Positions 17,796-26,056 are shown, numbered from the stretch's first letter. The stretch is 64,000 nt of DNA from Shewanella sp. GD04112 (GCF_029835735.1 NZ_JAOEAL010000001.1:434001-498000); one strand, 5' to 3'. Made by a program: numbers and translations. Notes: generated by a model from the sequence alone, not told the origin.

Positions 17796-17818
17796 TACAT
17801 GCATAATATTTGCAGCTT
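17796..17818 (-). promoter_or_regulatory. NsrR-like operator upstream of ytfE
   Basis: On the minus strand AAGCTGCA, seven bases, then TGCATGTA fits the 23-bp NsrR palindrome (AAGATGCA/TGCATCTT type) at 16 of 22 defined positions. It ends 28 bases before the ytfE start. YtfE/DnrN genes are classical NsrR targets, which supports the reading. Confidence 0.5.
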
Positions 17819-17863
17819 TATATTGGCGCAATAAATCCTGACTAAATTAGTCGGGCATATCAC

Positions 17864-17880
17864 ATTTCATGCTGTGAAAT
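17864..17880. promoter_or_regulatory. Inverted repeat upstream of ytfE
   Basis: ATTTCA-TGCTG-TGAAAT, a perfect 6-bp inverted repeat, overlaps a second one, TCACA-N8-TGTGA. The half-sites are in the opposite order to a CRP site. It may be an operator for an unidentified regulator, or chance. Confidence 0.3.
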
Positions 17881-17964
17881 ATCTCTAAGGGAGTAGCAAA
17901 GTTGCCTTAAGGTCAGCACAATTCAATTACTTTGCTGTGGCGGGGAATGGTCGCTAATAAAGCA

Positions 17965-17994
17965 AAAAGGCGAGTCATTGCTGACTCGCCTTTT
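17965..17994 (-). terminator. Ancestral fis terminator, now displaced from fis
   Basis: A perfect 13-bp stem, AAAAGGCGAGTCA with TGACTCGCCTTTT and a 4-base loop, gives a U-run in either direction. It lies 25 bases left of the 18019 copy of the fis 3' end. In the uninterrupted chromosome it would follow the fis stop directly, so it is inferred to be the native dusB-fis terminator. Confidence 0.75.
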
Positions 17995-18018
17995 CAATAC
18001 AACAGCTTAATCCTTGCG

Positions 18019-18037
18019 GATTAGTTCATGCCGTATT
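18019..18037. repeat. attL: Left attachment site, duplicate of fis 3' end
   Basis: GATTAGTTCATGCCGTATT is identical to 32960-32978. Read on the minus strand it encodes the last fis residues YGMN and stop. It is preceded by the inverted repeat TAATCC-TTGC-GGATTA (18008-18023), with a related one beside the right copy. Confidence 0.92.
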
Positions 18038-18165
18038 AACTAAATAGTCGTTTTCTATTGTTTTTGGTTTGTTAGGTTTGAAACTATAAGTGCATGTAAT
18101 TGTGATTGTTTGGTGGGTTTTTGTGCGGGTTTGTATTGGTGTTGACTCATTCTTATGGTTAACTA

Positions 18166-18188
18166 GGGGTACATATGGGGGTACATAT
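18166..18188 (+). repeat. Left tandem GGGGTACATAT repeat, probable arm-type site
   Basis: Two tandem copies of GGGGTACATAT separated by one G. The same 23-bp block, with one mismatch and in the same orientation, lies at 32875-32897 near the other end of the element. Position between core site and integrase suggests integrase arm or excisionase binding. Confidence 0.6.
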
Positions 18189-18309
18189 GTGGGTGCGTGT
18201 TGGTGTGCATATTCTGGGTCGGATAGAGCCTATTTAAGGAGCTTTTTTCGAAAGAGATTTGTAGGTTGATATTTACCCTGAAATTTAAGCTAATAATTAA
18301 GAGTCATTG

Positions 18310-19533
18310 ATGAAGCTTTACGACAAAAATATTCGAGCGGTTTTAAATAAAAATCACCCCAAAGCATTTGAGCTTTCAGATGGTAGAGGGCTAGGGGCGA
18401 GAGTGAGCCCCTTAGGTAAAGTTCGTTGGCAATATAGGTACAAAATTGATGGCAAAAATTACAGGATGGATTTAGGAGACTATCCAGAATTATCTTTAGT
18501 TAAAGCTAGGGAGATGGCACATCAATGTCGTGAATGGTTAGCGAATGGAAAAGATCCTAAAATCCAACGCTCTATTGGACGAGAAAAATCATTTAATCCC
18601 ATCACTGTTAAAGATGCGCTTGAGTATTGGTATACGGAACAAGCTGTTACTCGTAGGAAAAACCATGAAAAGCATCGGGCACAATTTGTTAAGCATATCT
18701 ATCCGTATATAGGGCATTTGCCTATAACAGATTTGGAAACAAGACATTGGATTGAATGCTTTGATCGTATAAGTAAAGGTATTCCGAGTAAGCAACGTCC
18801 GGCACCGGTTGCCTCGGGCTATGTTCTGCAGAACATCAAACAGGCTTTGATTTTTTGTAAAAATAGGCAATTTGTGCACACTACTGCGTTGGACTCCTTA
18901 ACAATTCAAGATGTGGGGAGAAAGCAAAATAAAAGGGATAGAGTTCTCAGTCAGCGTGAACTAGCTGATTTCATCAAACTCCTTAATTCCGATGTATTAC
19001 CAGAGTATTACGGCAACTTATTTAAACTATTGGTTATTTTTGGTGCTAGAACCCATGAAGTTAGGGAGTCTACTTGGTCACAATGGGATTTCGAGGAAGG
19101 ATTATGGACTGTTCACTCGCGGGAGAATAAAAACAAAATGGTCAAGATCGTTAGGCCAATTCCTGATGACTTGAAAGAGTTCATGGTGAAACTGAAAGGC
19201 AATGGTAAATCTAGTGATCTCATTCTTGGAAAGTTTAAAGAAGATGCGACTGTCAGCGCTTATGGTGGCTCTTTATGGAAGAAACTAGGACATTCTGAAA
19301 AGTGGACTTTGCATGATTTACGTCGAGTTATCTCAACCTACATGAATGACTTAGGCGTTGCCCCTTACGTTGTTGAGCAGCTATTAGGGCATAAATTGGG
19401 TGGGGTTATGGCTATTTATAATCGCAGCCAATATATCCCCGAGAAAAAGATAGCCTTAGATATGTGGGTTGAACGTTTAAAATTGCTGGTGGATAAGCCT
19501 GATAATGTGTCCATTTTGAAACGGAAAGCATAA
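18310..19533 (+). CDS. int: P4-type tyrosine integrase
   Basis: 407 residues from the ATG at 18310 (AAGAG nine bases upstream). N-terminal DUF4102 domain, about residues 1-90 (GLGARVSPLGKVRWQYRYKIDGK, then LGDYPELSLVKAREMA). A SAM-like core-binding domain occupies about 95-190 and the catalytic domain about 205-395. The latter has the R in FGARTHEVR, H-x-x-R in LHDLRRVIS, the H in LLGHKLGG and a tyrosine in AIYNRSQY. It reads into the element, 270 bases from the left att copy, the usual arrangement for site-specific elements. Its target is the 3' end of fis. Confidence 0.95.
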   Translation: MKLYDKNIRAVLNKNHPKAFELSDGRGLGARVSPLGKVRWQYRYKIDGKNYRMDLGDYPELSLVKAREMAHQCREWLANGKDPKIQRSIGREKSFNPITVKDALEYWYTEQAVTRRKNHEKHRAQFVKHIYPYIGHLPITDLETRHWIECFDRISKGIPSKQRPAPVASGYVLQNIKQALIFCKNRQFVHTTALDSLTIQDVGRKQNKRDRVLSQRELADFIKLLNSDVLPEYYGNLFKLLVIFGARTHEVRESTWSQWDFEEGLWTVHSRENKNKMVKIVRPIPDDLKEFMVKLKGNGKSSDLILGKFKEDATVSAYGGSLWKKLGHSEKWTLHDLRRVISTYMNDLGVAPYVVEQLLGHKLGGVMAIYNRSQYIPEKKIALDMWVERLKLLVDKPDNVSILKRKA

Positions 19534-19659
19534 ATATTAATCTGTTACGCCCCAACTTATTATTGAGAGGTTTTATGTTTTTGTTAACGAAATCCCGATA
19601 CCGAATGTGGTGGTCATTCGAAGGAGTGGCCACCCGAATAGTTAGTCCAGTTCGGGAGT

Positions 19660-19881
19660 ATGAAAGTGAAAATTTCGAAGCGTGCAATTCGTCGCCATCA
19701 TAATGTGCGTCTCAAAAAATATAGGGCTATTTATTGGGGAGGTAGGCCAAAACAATCAACCCAATTTCTTGGGATTTGTTTGGGGACTCCATGTATTTGC
19801 TCCTGCTATATGTGTGGTAATCAACGCTACTACTGGGGGGCTAGCTTTCAAGAGCAAAGGCAAAAACTAAAGTATTCATAG
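19660..19881 (+). CDS. Small Cys/His/Arg-rich protein of unknown function
   Basis: 73 residues. ISKRAIRRHHNVRLKKYRAIYW followed by TPCICSCYMCGNQRYYWG is the signature of a widespread, uncharacterised small family (basic RRHH start, Y-W-G, then a TPC-x-CSC-x-MCGN cysteine cluster) that looks like a small zinc-binding or nucleic-acid-binding protein. The GTG at 19666 is better spaced from GGGAG than the ATG at 19660. An inverted repeat CCCGAA-N12-TTCGGG (19633-19656) overlaps the leader. Function not known. Confidence 0.7.
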   Translation: MKVKISKRAIRRHHNVRLKKYRAIYWGGRPKQSTQFLGICLGTPCICSCYMCGNQRYYWGASFQEQRQKLKYS

Positions 19882-19931
19882 CGCAAGCTTTTATCTGCCA
19901 GCAGTAAGTTATCAATGTTAGAGGTGAACAC

Positions 19932-20225
19932 ATGATCATTGACGCGCTAGGTTTAACAGAGCACATCATTATAACTGTAGATACCGAAGAGGCATTTAAG
20001 ATTGCGCCATATCGAGCGCAAGATCCTAAGATAGACGCTATGTTGAAGCGAGTTATGATTGGTGGCTGTGATGTTTACGGTATAAGCATGATTGGTAACG
20101 GTAAAGCTTCACCATGGGCAATTATCAATCGATTACGTGAGCTTGGTTATGATGTTGAAGCTCAGGGATACGTAGAGCCCATAATAGATGAAGATGATGA
20201 GTTGCCTGAAGGGTTGGTGTTTTAG
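19932..20225 (+). CDS. Small hypothetical protein
   Basis: 97 residues, ATG at 19932 with GAGG eight bases upstream, followed at once by a good terminator, so the gene is likely expressed. Acidic C terminus (IDEDDELPEG). An amphipathic central part reads KRVMIGGCDVYGISMIGNGKASPWAIINRLRELGYDV. No family recognised and no signal peptide or membrane segment. Lies in the left part of the mobile element in the same direction as the integrase. Confidence 0.7.
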   Translation: MIIDALGLTEHIIITVDTEEAFKIAPYRAQDPKIDAMLKRVMIGGCDVYGISMIGNGKASPWAIINRLRELGYDVEAQGYVEPIIDEDDELPEGLVF

Positions 20226-20238
20226 TTAAGATTGAACG

Positions 20239-20263
20239 AAGACCACTTTGCGGTGGTCTTTTT
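20239..20263 (+). terminator. Rho-independent terminator
   Basis: AAGACCAC with GTGGTCTT around a 6-base loop, followed by a T-run to 20263, 14 bases after the stop of the 97-residue gene. Its mirror can also end the convergent YgjP gene. Confidence 0.85.
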
Positions 20264-20271
20264 GAGTGGTG

Positions 20272-20991
20272 TTAGAATGTTAATTTTGGGGCGTTATTCT
20301 TAAGCCATTCTTTACATTCCGCGTAATCAGGCATTATCCGCTCTACTTCTTTCCAAAATAGTGGGGAGTGGTCTAGTTGCTTTAGATGGCACAATTCATG
20401 GACAACCACGTAGTCGACAATGCGGTTAGGAGCCATAACAATAATCCAGTTAAAATCTAAATCACCTTTAGGATTGCAGCTACCCCAACGGCTTTTGAAG
20501 GTTTTGATATTGACGGATTTAGGGGTAACTCCCATAACTTTTGCATAACGCCGAACCTTTTCCCTGAGTTTGAGTAATGCACTGCGTTTATACCAGCCTA
20601 TAAGTGCTTCCCTTACTAAGTTTGAACGGACTGAACCTTCGGGGACAATAACGACTAATCGTCCTTGCACCAGCTTTACTGGCTCAAAACTGCCTGCATG
20701 TACCTTTAAGCGGTAATTGCGGCCAAGGTATGGCATTGCCTCACCAGAAACAAACTGCTTTTCTGATGAGGTAATTAGTACCTTGTGCTGGGCTATCTTA
20801 TCGATAATCCATTGGTGTTTTTCTTGTAATATTCGCTCGATTCGTTCTATGGGTAATGCCTTGGGTACGACTACACTAACCATGCCTTCTTCAACTTTTA
20901 TGGAGGCTGTTTTGGCCCTCGCTGTTCGGGTAACGCGGGCTTGATAACCTTTAGCTTGAATGAATTCAGCTTGTTTCATACTCATGGTCAC
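20272..20991 (-). CDS. YgjP-like (DUF45/M48-type) metallopeptidase
   Basis: 239 residues from a GTG at 20991 that overlaps the hsdR stop (GTGA); the ATG at 20985 is an alternative. The zinc motif is plain: VVVHELCHLKQLDHSPLFW, giving H198-E199-x-x-H202 and a nearby H208. Upstream is the family's conserved KSRWGSCNPKGDLDFNW. YgjP-type proteins are frequently encoded directly after type I hsdR genes, and coupling here by overlap supports a shared transcript. Substrate unknown; a role in restriction control or protein turnover is inference. Confidence 0.88.
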   Translation of the reverse strand: MTMSMKQAEFIQAKGYQARVTRTARAKTASIKVEEGMVSVVVPKALPIERIERILQEKHQWIIDKIAQHKVLITSSEKQFVSGEAMPYLGRNYRLKVHAGSFEPVKLVQGRLVVIVPEGSVRSNLVREALIGWYKRSALLKLREKVRRYAKVMGVTPKSVNIKTFKSRWGSCNPKGDLDFNWIIVMAPNRIVDYVVVHELCHLKQLDHSPLFWKEVERIMPDYAECKEWLKNNAPKLTF

Positions 20992-23900
20992 TGCTTATTA
21001 AACTTGTGTTTTGCTAATTCCATAAATCTATCTTGCAGGTTAGATATCAACTCTAAGTTACTAAATGATGCATCAATAACGGCGCGTTTTATCTCTTTTT
21101 TCAACCGTTTTATCTCATCCCCCTTGTTAAAAAAGTCGACTATCTGCGTAGCTTCATCAAACATTGCGACAAGGTTTTGAGTAATCGTCTTTATCTCAAT
21201 TAACTGGTGCTCGTCTATGACTTCAAAGTCGCTTGTTTGGGTTACTTCAGCAGTAAGTATGTTGTAGAAGGCAAACTCAGTTTCGGAAAGTCCTGCATCT
21301 TTTGCGGCTCTACGACGGTCTATCTCAATTGTGTCGACCATAGCCAATAAAAGCTCTAATTGCTGTTCCCATTGTCCAGCAGTCTTCTCGATAATGTCTC
21401 TGAGTCTTAGGCTGAGTGATTTGTAATACTCTGGGTCTTCCTCAAGCTTGACGGTAATATGGTGCTTAATCGCGCTTTCAATTTCAGAAGCTTTAGATTC
21501 AGTCGATTTTTCTGGTCGAATACTTTCTTTAAAATTTGCGGCAAGTAGGTCAATAGGCGGTATTTTGGGATCAACGCCTGTACTTAAAATATGTTCATCC
21601 ACCAGCTTACGGACTTTAGCGCCGATATCAGTCATATCTAAACCAGCATCACGGTACTGGTTTCGCGCGGAATTATGGACTTTGCCCAACAGTTTCATAT
21701 CGGCTAAAAATGGTGCGGCGGCAACATCGGGCAGAATGATGTTCATTTGCTTTGCAAATCGCTTAAATGCCATATCAAACTGTGCTCGAACAGTTTCCTC
21801 TTTGAGTGCCAGTACATAACTATCAACGTCTTTATTCTTGATATGTCTAAAAAATGAAATGGCGAGGGTGTGTGTAGCTTTTAGCTTGGGAATTTCATCT
21901 TTAAGGCTTTGATACGTGCCTTCTACATCATCATTGCTGAACATTTCCATCGCTTCGATAAGGTGGTTCGACAGCCCAAAGTAATCGACAATAAAGCCGC
22001 ATTCTTTCTTTGCATAGGTACGGTTCACTCTAGCAATGGCCTGCATCAGCGTATGGTCTTGTAGTTTACGATCGATGTACATCACCTGTGCTATCGGTGC
22101 GTCAAACCCTGTCAGTAGCATGTCTTTCACGATTAAGAATGCGACAGGGTTTTCCGATAATGGTTTAGTAAAGTCTTGGATAATCTTCTTTTGCTTTGTC
22201 TTGTCGGTATGAACAGCAATATAAGCTTCATCGTTGTGATCACCCGAGATAATCACTTCACTAGGTGGCGCACCTAACTCATCTAAGGTCTTTTTAAATA
22301 TGGTGGCCGCATGGCGACTACCCACCACTATCATGGCTTTAAAACCGTCTGGTTGTATGTGCTTTCGGTAGTGTTCAAGTAAGTCCATGCAAACCCAGCG
22401 AATGCGGGCAGGTGCTTCGCGAACTGCGCGCTCAACACCGTATTTTTGTTTAATCTCCCGCTGTTCTTCTTTGCTATAGCTACCAAAGTAAGCCTCAAAC
22501 AGTTTGTCTAATGACTCTCCAGCGACTTCGGTCTTTACTTGGCGGCCTTCATACAAAATGCGAACTGTTGCGCCATCATCCACCGCTTGATTGATCTTGT
22601 ATTCATCAATATAGCCCCCAAAAGCTTTATCCATTTTTTGGGTTTTTAGTAGTGGTGTGCCTGTAAACCCAATTTTAGGAGCGTTAGGTAGGGCAGCGTT
22701 AATGGTCATGGCAAGGCCGCCAAACTGAGTTCTATGGGCTTCATCGGCAAGAACGATAATTTTGTCACTCGGGTTTAAGTTAACAAAACCTTCGTTTTCA
22801 TTGTTAGCACTCAGCTCTTTCTCTAGGTCTAAGAATTTTTGCACCATTGCAGTCACAAGATCCGAGCTGTCTTTTTTCAGCAGTGCTTTTAGCTCCGCAA
22901 CTGAACCCGCGTTATAAATTGTTTCGCCTTGGGCGGCGCGGAAGGTGCTAGATAGTTGTTCATCTAACTGAGTACGATCAGTAATAAACACAAGTTTGTA
23001 TTGCTTAAGCACAGGATCTCGGCGCATTTTAACAGCAAGCATGACCATGGTCAGCGATTTGCCGCTGCCTTGGGTATGCCATACCACGCCCGACTTCTCT
23101 TTGCGGTCTTGACCTGTTTTAAGGCGCTCAATGACTTTATTTACGGCTCTATATTGCTGGTAACGTGCCACCTTCTTAATCAGCTTGCCTTCAACTGGCT
23201 CAAATATAATGAAGTTTTGCAGTATATCGAGGAAGCTAGCAGGGCTGAATATACCTGCAATCAAACGTTGTTGTGCTGTTACCGCAGTGATTGCATCGTA
23301 GTTTGAGCTGGTGGTGGTGTACAGTGCTGGGTTATCGCTAACTTGCATATCGTCGAGGCTATTACGGCTAAAGGCCTGAGATAAATTCTGTTCGCTTAAT
23401 GTGGTATCGGTAAATGGATAGGCATCTTTCCAATCAGCATAGTGAGATGCATTAGAGCTAATTGTGCCTACTTTGGCCTGATCGCGACAGGTCGATACCA
23501 TCAGCTGGTTATACCAAAAAAGCCGCTGTGCGCCTTCATCATCGACGCTATTACGTAGGTTGGCATATCGGCGTAGTTGGTTAATCCCTTCGCTTATTGG
23601 TGCTGAGATGTAGGGGGATTTACATTCGATCACTGCCAGCGGTAAGCCATTAATAAAGCAAACAATATCAGGGATGATATTTTGGCTTACGCCTTCGACT
23701 TTAAACTGTGAAGTACAGATAAACTCATTGGCTGCAAGGTTATCAAAATCAATCAACTTAACGGTTTGGCCTTTACGCCCTTTACCAACGTCTTGCTCTA
23801 CTGAAAGATAATTCACTAAGGTTTGATAGATGGCCTGATTGTATTCCATCAAGCCGACAAAGTTTGGATGGGTGATATCACGGCAAACCTTGCGCAGGTT

Positions 23901-24095
23901 TTCATCGTTGATCCAAGGGTTAATTCTTTTAATGGCGGCTTCGAGCCGTCCCATCAGCACGACATCCCGTAGATAGGGTCTTTCATGGTATTCAGGTGTG
24001 AGTTTAGCTCCCGCAATGTACTGCCAACCTAATAGCGATAATTGGGCAATAGCGGGTAACTCGACCTTATGTAGCTCATCCTGATCCATATCCAT
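20988..24095 (-). CDS. hsdR: Type I restriction enzyme, motor/endonuclease subunit
   Basis: 1035 residues. The N-terminal nuclease has the PD-(D/E)-x-K core: D143 in IIPDIVCFING and E157-x-K159 in AVIECKS. The SF2 motor follows: Walker A TQGSGKS at 341-347, DEAH at 451-454, then TGTPLLK, and the RVNRTYAKKE helicase motif VI region. Acts with HsdM2-HsdS to translocate and cut unmodified DNA. The ATG at 24095 sits directly on AAGGG; the ATG at 24089 is better spaced. Separated from hsdS by 3 kb of other genes, so it probably has its own promoter. Confidence 0.96.
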   Translation of the reverse strand: MDMDQDELHKVELPAIAQLSLLGWQYIAGAKLTPEYHERPYLRDVVLMGRLEAAIKRINPWINDENLRKVCRDITHPNFVGLMEYNQAIYQTLVNYLSVEQDVGKGRKGQTVKLIDFDNLAANEFICTSQFKVEGVSQNIIPDIVCFINGLPLAVIECKSPYISAPISEGINQLRRYANLRNSVDDEGAQRLFWYNQLMVSTCRDQAKVGTISSNASHYADWKDAYPFTDTTLSEQNLSQAFSRNSLDDMQVSDNPALYTTTSSNYDAITAVTAQQRLIAGIFSPASFLDILQNFIIFEPVEGKLIKKVARYQQYRAVNKVIERLKTGQDRKEKSGVVWHTQGSGKSLTMVMLAVKMRRDPVLKQYKLVFITDRTQLDEQLSSTFRAAQGETIYNAGSVAELKALLKKDSSDLVTAMVQKFLDLEKELSANNENEGFVNLNPSDKIIVLADEAHRTQFGGLAMTINAALPNAPKIGFTGTPLLKTQKMDKAFGGYIDEYKINQAVDDGATVRILYEGRQVKTEVAGESLDKLFEAYFGSYSKEEQREIKQKYGVERAVREAPARIRWVCMDLLEHYRKHIQPDGFKAMIVVGSRHAATIFKKTLDELGAPPSEVIISGDHNDEAYIAVHTDKTKQKKIIQDFTKPLSENPVAFLIVKDMLLTGFDAPIAQVMYIDRKLQDHTLMQAIARVNRTYAKKECGFIVDYFGLSNHLIEAMEMFSNDDVEGTYQSLKDEIPKLKATHTLAISFFRHIKNKDVDSYVLALKEETVRAQFDMAFKRFAKQMNIILPDVAAAPFLADMKLLGKVHNSARNQYRDAGLDMTDIGAKVRKLVDEHILSTGVDPKIPPIDLLAANFKESIRPEKSTESKASEIESAIKHHITVKLEEDPEYYKSLSLRLRDIIEKTAGQWEQQLELLLAMVDTIEIDRRRAAKDAGLSETEFAFYNILTAEVTQTSDFEVIDEHQLIEIKTITQNLVAMFDEATQIVDFFNKGDEIKRLKKEIKRAVIDASFSNLELISNLQDRFMELAKHKFNKQ

Positions 24096-24302
24096 CCCTT
24101 TACCAGATGATTAAAGACATCTTTTGTATCTGATTTTTATACGATTGATTTTGATGCAATCATGCAGGCTCTTATATTACAGAGGCATAGCACAAATAAC
24201 AGCTAACAAAATCAATTGAATACGGGGCAAATTCAAAAATATGTAAATTTGGACGATTTCCCCCCCACTGCAAGCCCCAAAAGCTCAGGCACAATCTCTT
24301 TT

Positions 24303-24324
24303 GTTGGTAGGGGCTCCTGCCAAC
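24303..24324 (+). promoter_or_regulatory. Leader hairpin before two tiny genes
   Basis: GTTGGTAGG pairs with CCTGCCAAC (one G-T wobble) around a GGCT loop, 24 bases before the next start codon. It may stabilise or regulate the short mRNA. Confidence 0.45.
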
Positions 24325-24348
24325 GTAACCCTAAATTGGAGAAATAAC

Positions 24349-24507
24349 ATGAGTAATAAAACCCCAATGACCCCACAAGCAGCCGCTCGTATTCAAAGCT
24401 CAACTGCAACTCAAAACGGAGGAACTGTAGCTAAGGGTAGTTTTGCTGCAAAAGCGCAGAGTGCAGCGGCAAAGAATTCTGGCAATGGTAAGCAGGGAGG
24501 TAAGTAA
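24349..24507 (+). CDS. Small seed-maturation-protein-like (SMP) protein
   Basis: 52 residues, ATG at 24349 with TTGGAGAAATAAC upstream. MSNKTPMTPQAAARIQSSTA, then NGGTVAKGSFAAKAQSAAAK, matches the short bacterial proteins resembling the plant SMP domain (alternating AARIQS and KGSFAAKAQSAA helices). Strongly hydrophilic, Ala/Lys/Ser-rich, no Cys, no membrane part. Such proteins are common on plasmids and islands and their function is not known. AGGAGGT at its 3' end serves the next gene, so the two are cotranscribed. Confidence 0.78.
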   Translation: MSNKTPMTPQAAARIQSSTATQNGGTVAKGSFAAKAQSAAAKNSGNGKQGGK

Positions 24508-24509
24508 TT

Positions 24510-24632
24510 ATGTCTAAACATGATGATGATAATCATAGCAATCAGCTTAATCCCAACAATGACGCTTACTGGCAGAGTCGAGGTGAAGATGAGCGTCCAG
24601 ACGATTGGCAAGAACAGCTTGATGATGAATGA
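24510..24632 (+). CDS. 40-residue acidic hypothetical protein
   Basis: 40 residues, ATG at 24510, AGGAGGT eight bases upstream (an unusually good site). The composition is D/N/E/Q-rich, with NQLNPNNDAYWQSRGEDERP near the centre, a pattern found in short uncharacterised proteins that often accompany SMP-like genes. It starts two bases after the SMP gene stop, and the pair ends before a strong terminator, arguing for a genuine two-gene transcript on the strand opposite to the restriction genes. Confidence 0.72.
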   Translation: MSKHDDDNHSNQLNPNNDAYWQSRGEDERPDDWQEQLDDE

Positions 24633-24721
24633 AAGGTTCAAGTTGTTGACGCTAAATCACCACTAAAGTTAACGACATTACAGCGTTCAACCAAAAGGTG
24701 GCGTCTCCAAAGTTAATAGGT

Positions 24722-24750
24722 AAAAGGCCATGGGGATGAAATGGCCTTTT
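24722..24750. terminator. Bidirectional terminator
   Basis: AAAAGGCCAT pairs with ATGGCCTTTT around a 9-base loop and is followed by ATTTTTT. It ends the two tiny plus-strand genes and overlaps the stop of the convergent 397-residue gene. Confidence 0.85.
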
Positions 24751-25942
24751 ATTTTTTGATAAGTGCTGAATGATAGTGTTCAAAGTATGTAGGGTAGTTA
24801 GCAAGCACACTCTTTATTATTGGAATAACCTGTTTATCTGGTTGTAATGCTAAAAAATCATCTACAGCTCTAGCAATTCGAAAATAGTCAATGATTGGCT
24901 CAGGGTTATAATCACCTAATGATATTACTAAAGCTTCAACAAACAGCCTCATTTTTTCATTGGATGGTATGTTGATGCCTTTTCGCCAATCTTTGAGCCG
25001 ATTGTATTGTCGGTCGTTGAGCAGTTCATCACTTTCTCCTGAATCTTCTATATAAATAAAGGTAGCTATTTCTCGCCAGCCTAAAACTGTGCCATGATCA
25101 GCTAACCGCTGTTTTATTGCCTCCAGCATGGCACTGAAACAGGTATAGGCATAACTTTCATGCGAGTAAATGTCTAATGTTGTTGAAAAAATTCCTTTAT
25201 AATTATTAAGCTCAATATTTCCATCGTGTCTGTGCTCATACAGAGCAATTCCTATTTCAAAGTGGGCAATTGCGCTAAGATAAAAGTCAAATATCAGGTG
25301 ATAAACAGCTCCTATGAGTAATGTCGCATTTTCATTTTGTAGATACTTGGGGTTGTCTGGGGTGGCTGCGAATTCGCTATAAATATTGAGTGTTTCAACT
25401 GAAACTAAGCTTTGGTGTTGCCATGTAGTTTGCTGAGCTTGCCAAATGGCATTGCTATCGTCCTTGTTCATTTTCCCTTGTTTAATCTGTTGCTTTATTT
25501 CTTTCATCATACAGTAATCGGCATCTGCCCGTAATTGCAGAAAATCAAGCAAGGTATTCAGTTCTGTATCATAGGTTGATTGTTTAAAACCATTCACCAA
25601 AGGCCACCAAATGCAAGCGTTTGAGCCTACTTTTCCGGCTTTGATTGTTTTTAAAAGCAACGAGAATGATTGAAGTTTTTGATATGGTATTGGTAATTTT
25701 TTAACCCAAGAAGTGAGCTTGTTAATGCTGGGTTTTGCTACGCCTTCAGTAGCCAAATTTGAACGTGAGCTTCTGCCAATGTTTAAAAGTATGCCGCTTT
25801 GTTTTTCAATGATTGGGACTACTTTTACAAAGTTATTGGGTAGCTTAAGTAACCCTGTAACGGTAGTTGGCGAAGGGAGAAACACACTCTCAAACTTTAT
25901 GGATTTAAGCACATATTTACCATCCTTGTTTGGCTTAAACAT
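24749..25942 (-). CDS. Unrecognised 397-residue protein in the restriction-modification cluster
   Basis: 397 residues, ATG at 25942 with AAGGAAGAG five bases upstream. I recognise no family. Seen: no signal peptide and no clear membrane helix. There is a basic N-terminal third (SSRSNLATEGVAKPSINKLTSWVKK). The middle is mainly helical and aromatic (YHLIFDFYLSAIAHFEIGIALYEHRHDG). A late segment, RQYNRLKDWRKGINIPSNEK, looks like the end of a helix-turn-helix-like or repressor-like helix pair. It sits between the Fic gene and hsdR, where accessory defence genes are typically carried. A defence role is inference from position only. Confidence 0.75.
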   Translation of the reverse strand: MFKPNKDGKYVLKSIKFESVFLPSPTTVTGLLKLPNNFVKVVPIIEKQSGILLNIGRSSRSNLATEGVAKPSINKLTSWVKKLPIPYQKLQSFSLLLKTIKAGKVGSNACIWWPLVNGFKQSTYDTELNTLLDFLQLRADADYCMMKEIKQQIKQGKMNKDDSNAIWQAQQTTWQHQSLVSVETLNIYSEFAATPDNPKYLQNENATLLIGAVYHLIFDFYLSAIAHFEIGIALYEHRHDGNIELNNYKGIFSTTLDIYSHESYAYTCFSAMLEAIKQRLADHGTVLGWREIATFIYIEDSGESDELLNDRQYNRLKDWRKGINIPSNEKMRLFVEALVISLGDYNPEPIIDYFRIARAVDDFLALQPDKQVIPIIKSVLANYPTYFEHYHSALIKK

Positions 25943-26056
25943 ACTCTTCCTTTAGCTTACTACGGGTTATACGAGCGGTTTGCGCCCAAGGTGAATGGGC
26001 AATACTACTTGATGACACCGTCGCCTGTGATAGGGATAAATATGAACTAGATAGGC

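Noticed and set aside
18310..19533. tRNA gene as the integration target
   Set aside because: No tRNA-like sequence lies at either end; the duplicated 19 bp are the end of fis.
19682..19870. Second frame overlapping the Cys-rich 73-residue gene
   Set aside because: No family similarity, while the overlapping frame carries the conserved RRHH and cysteine motifs.
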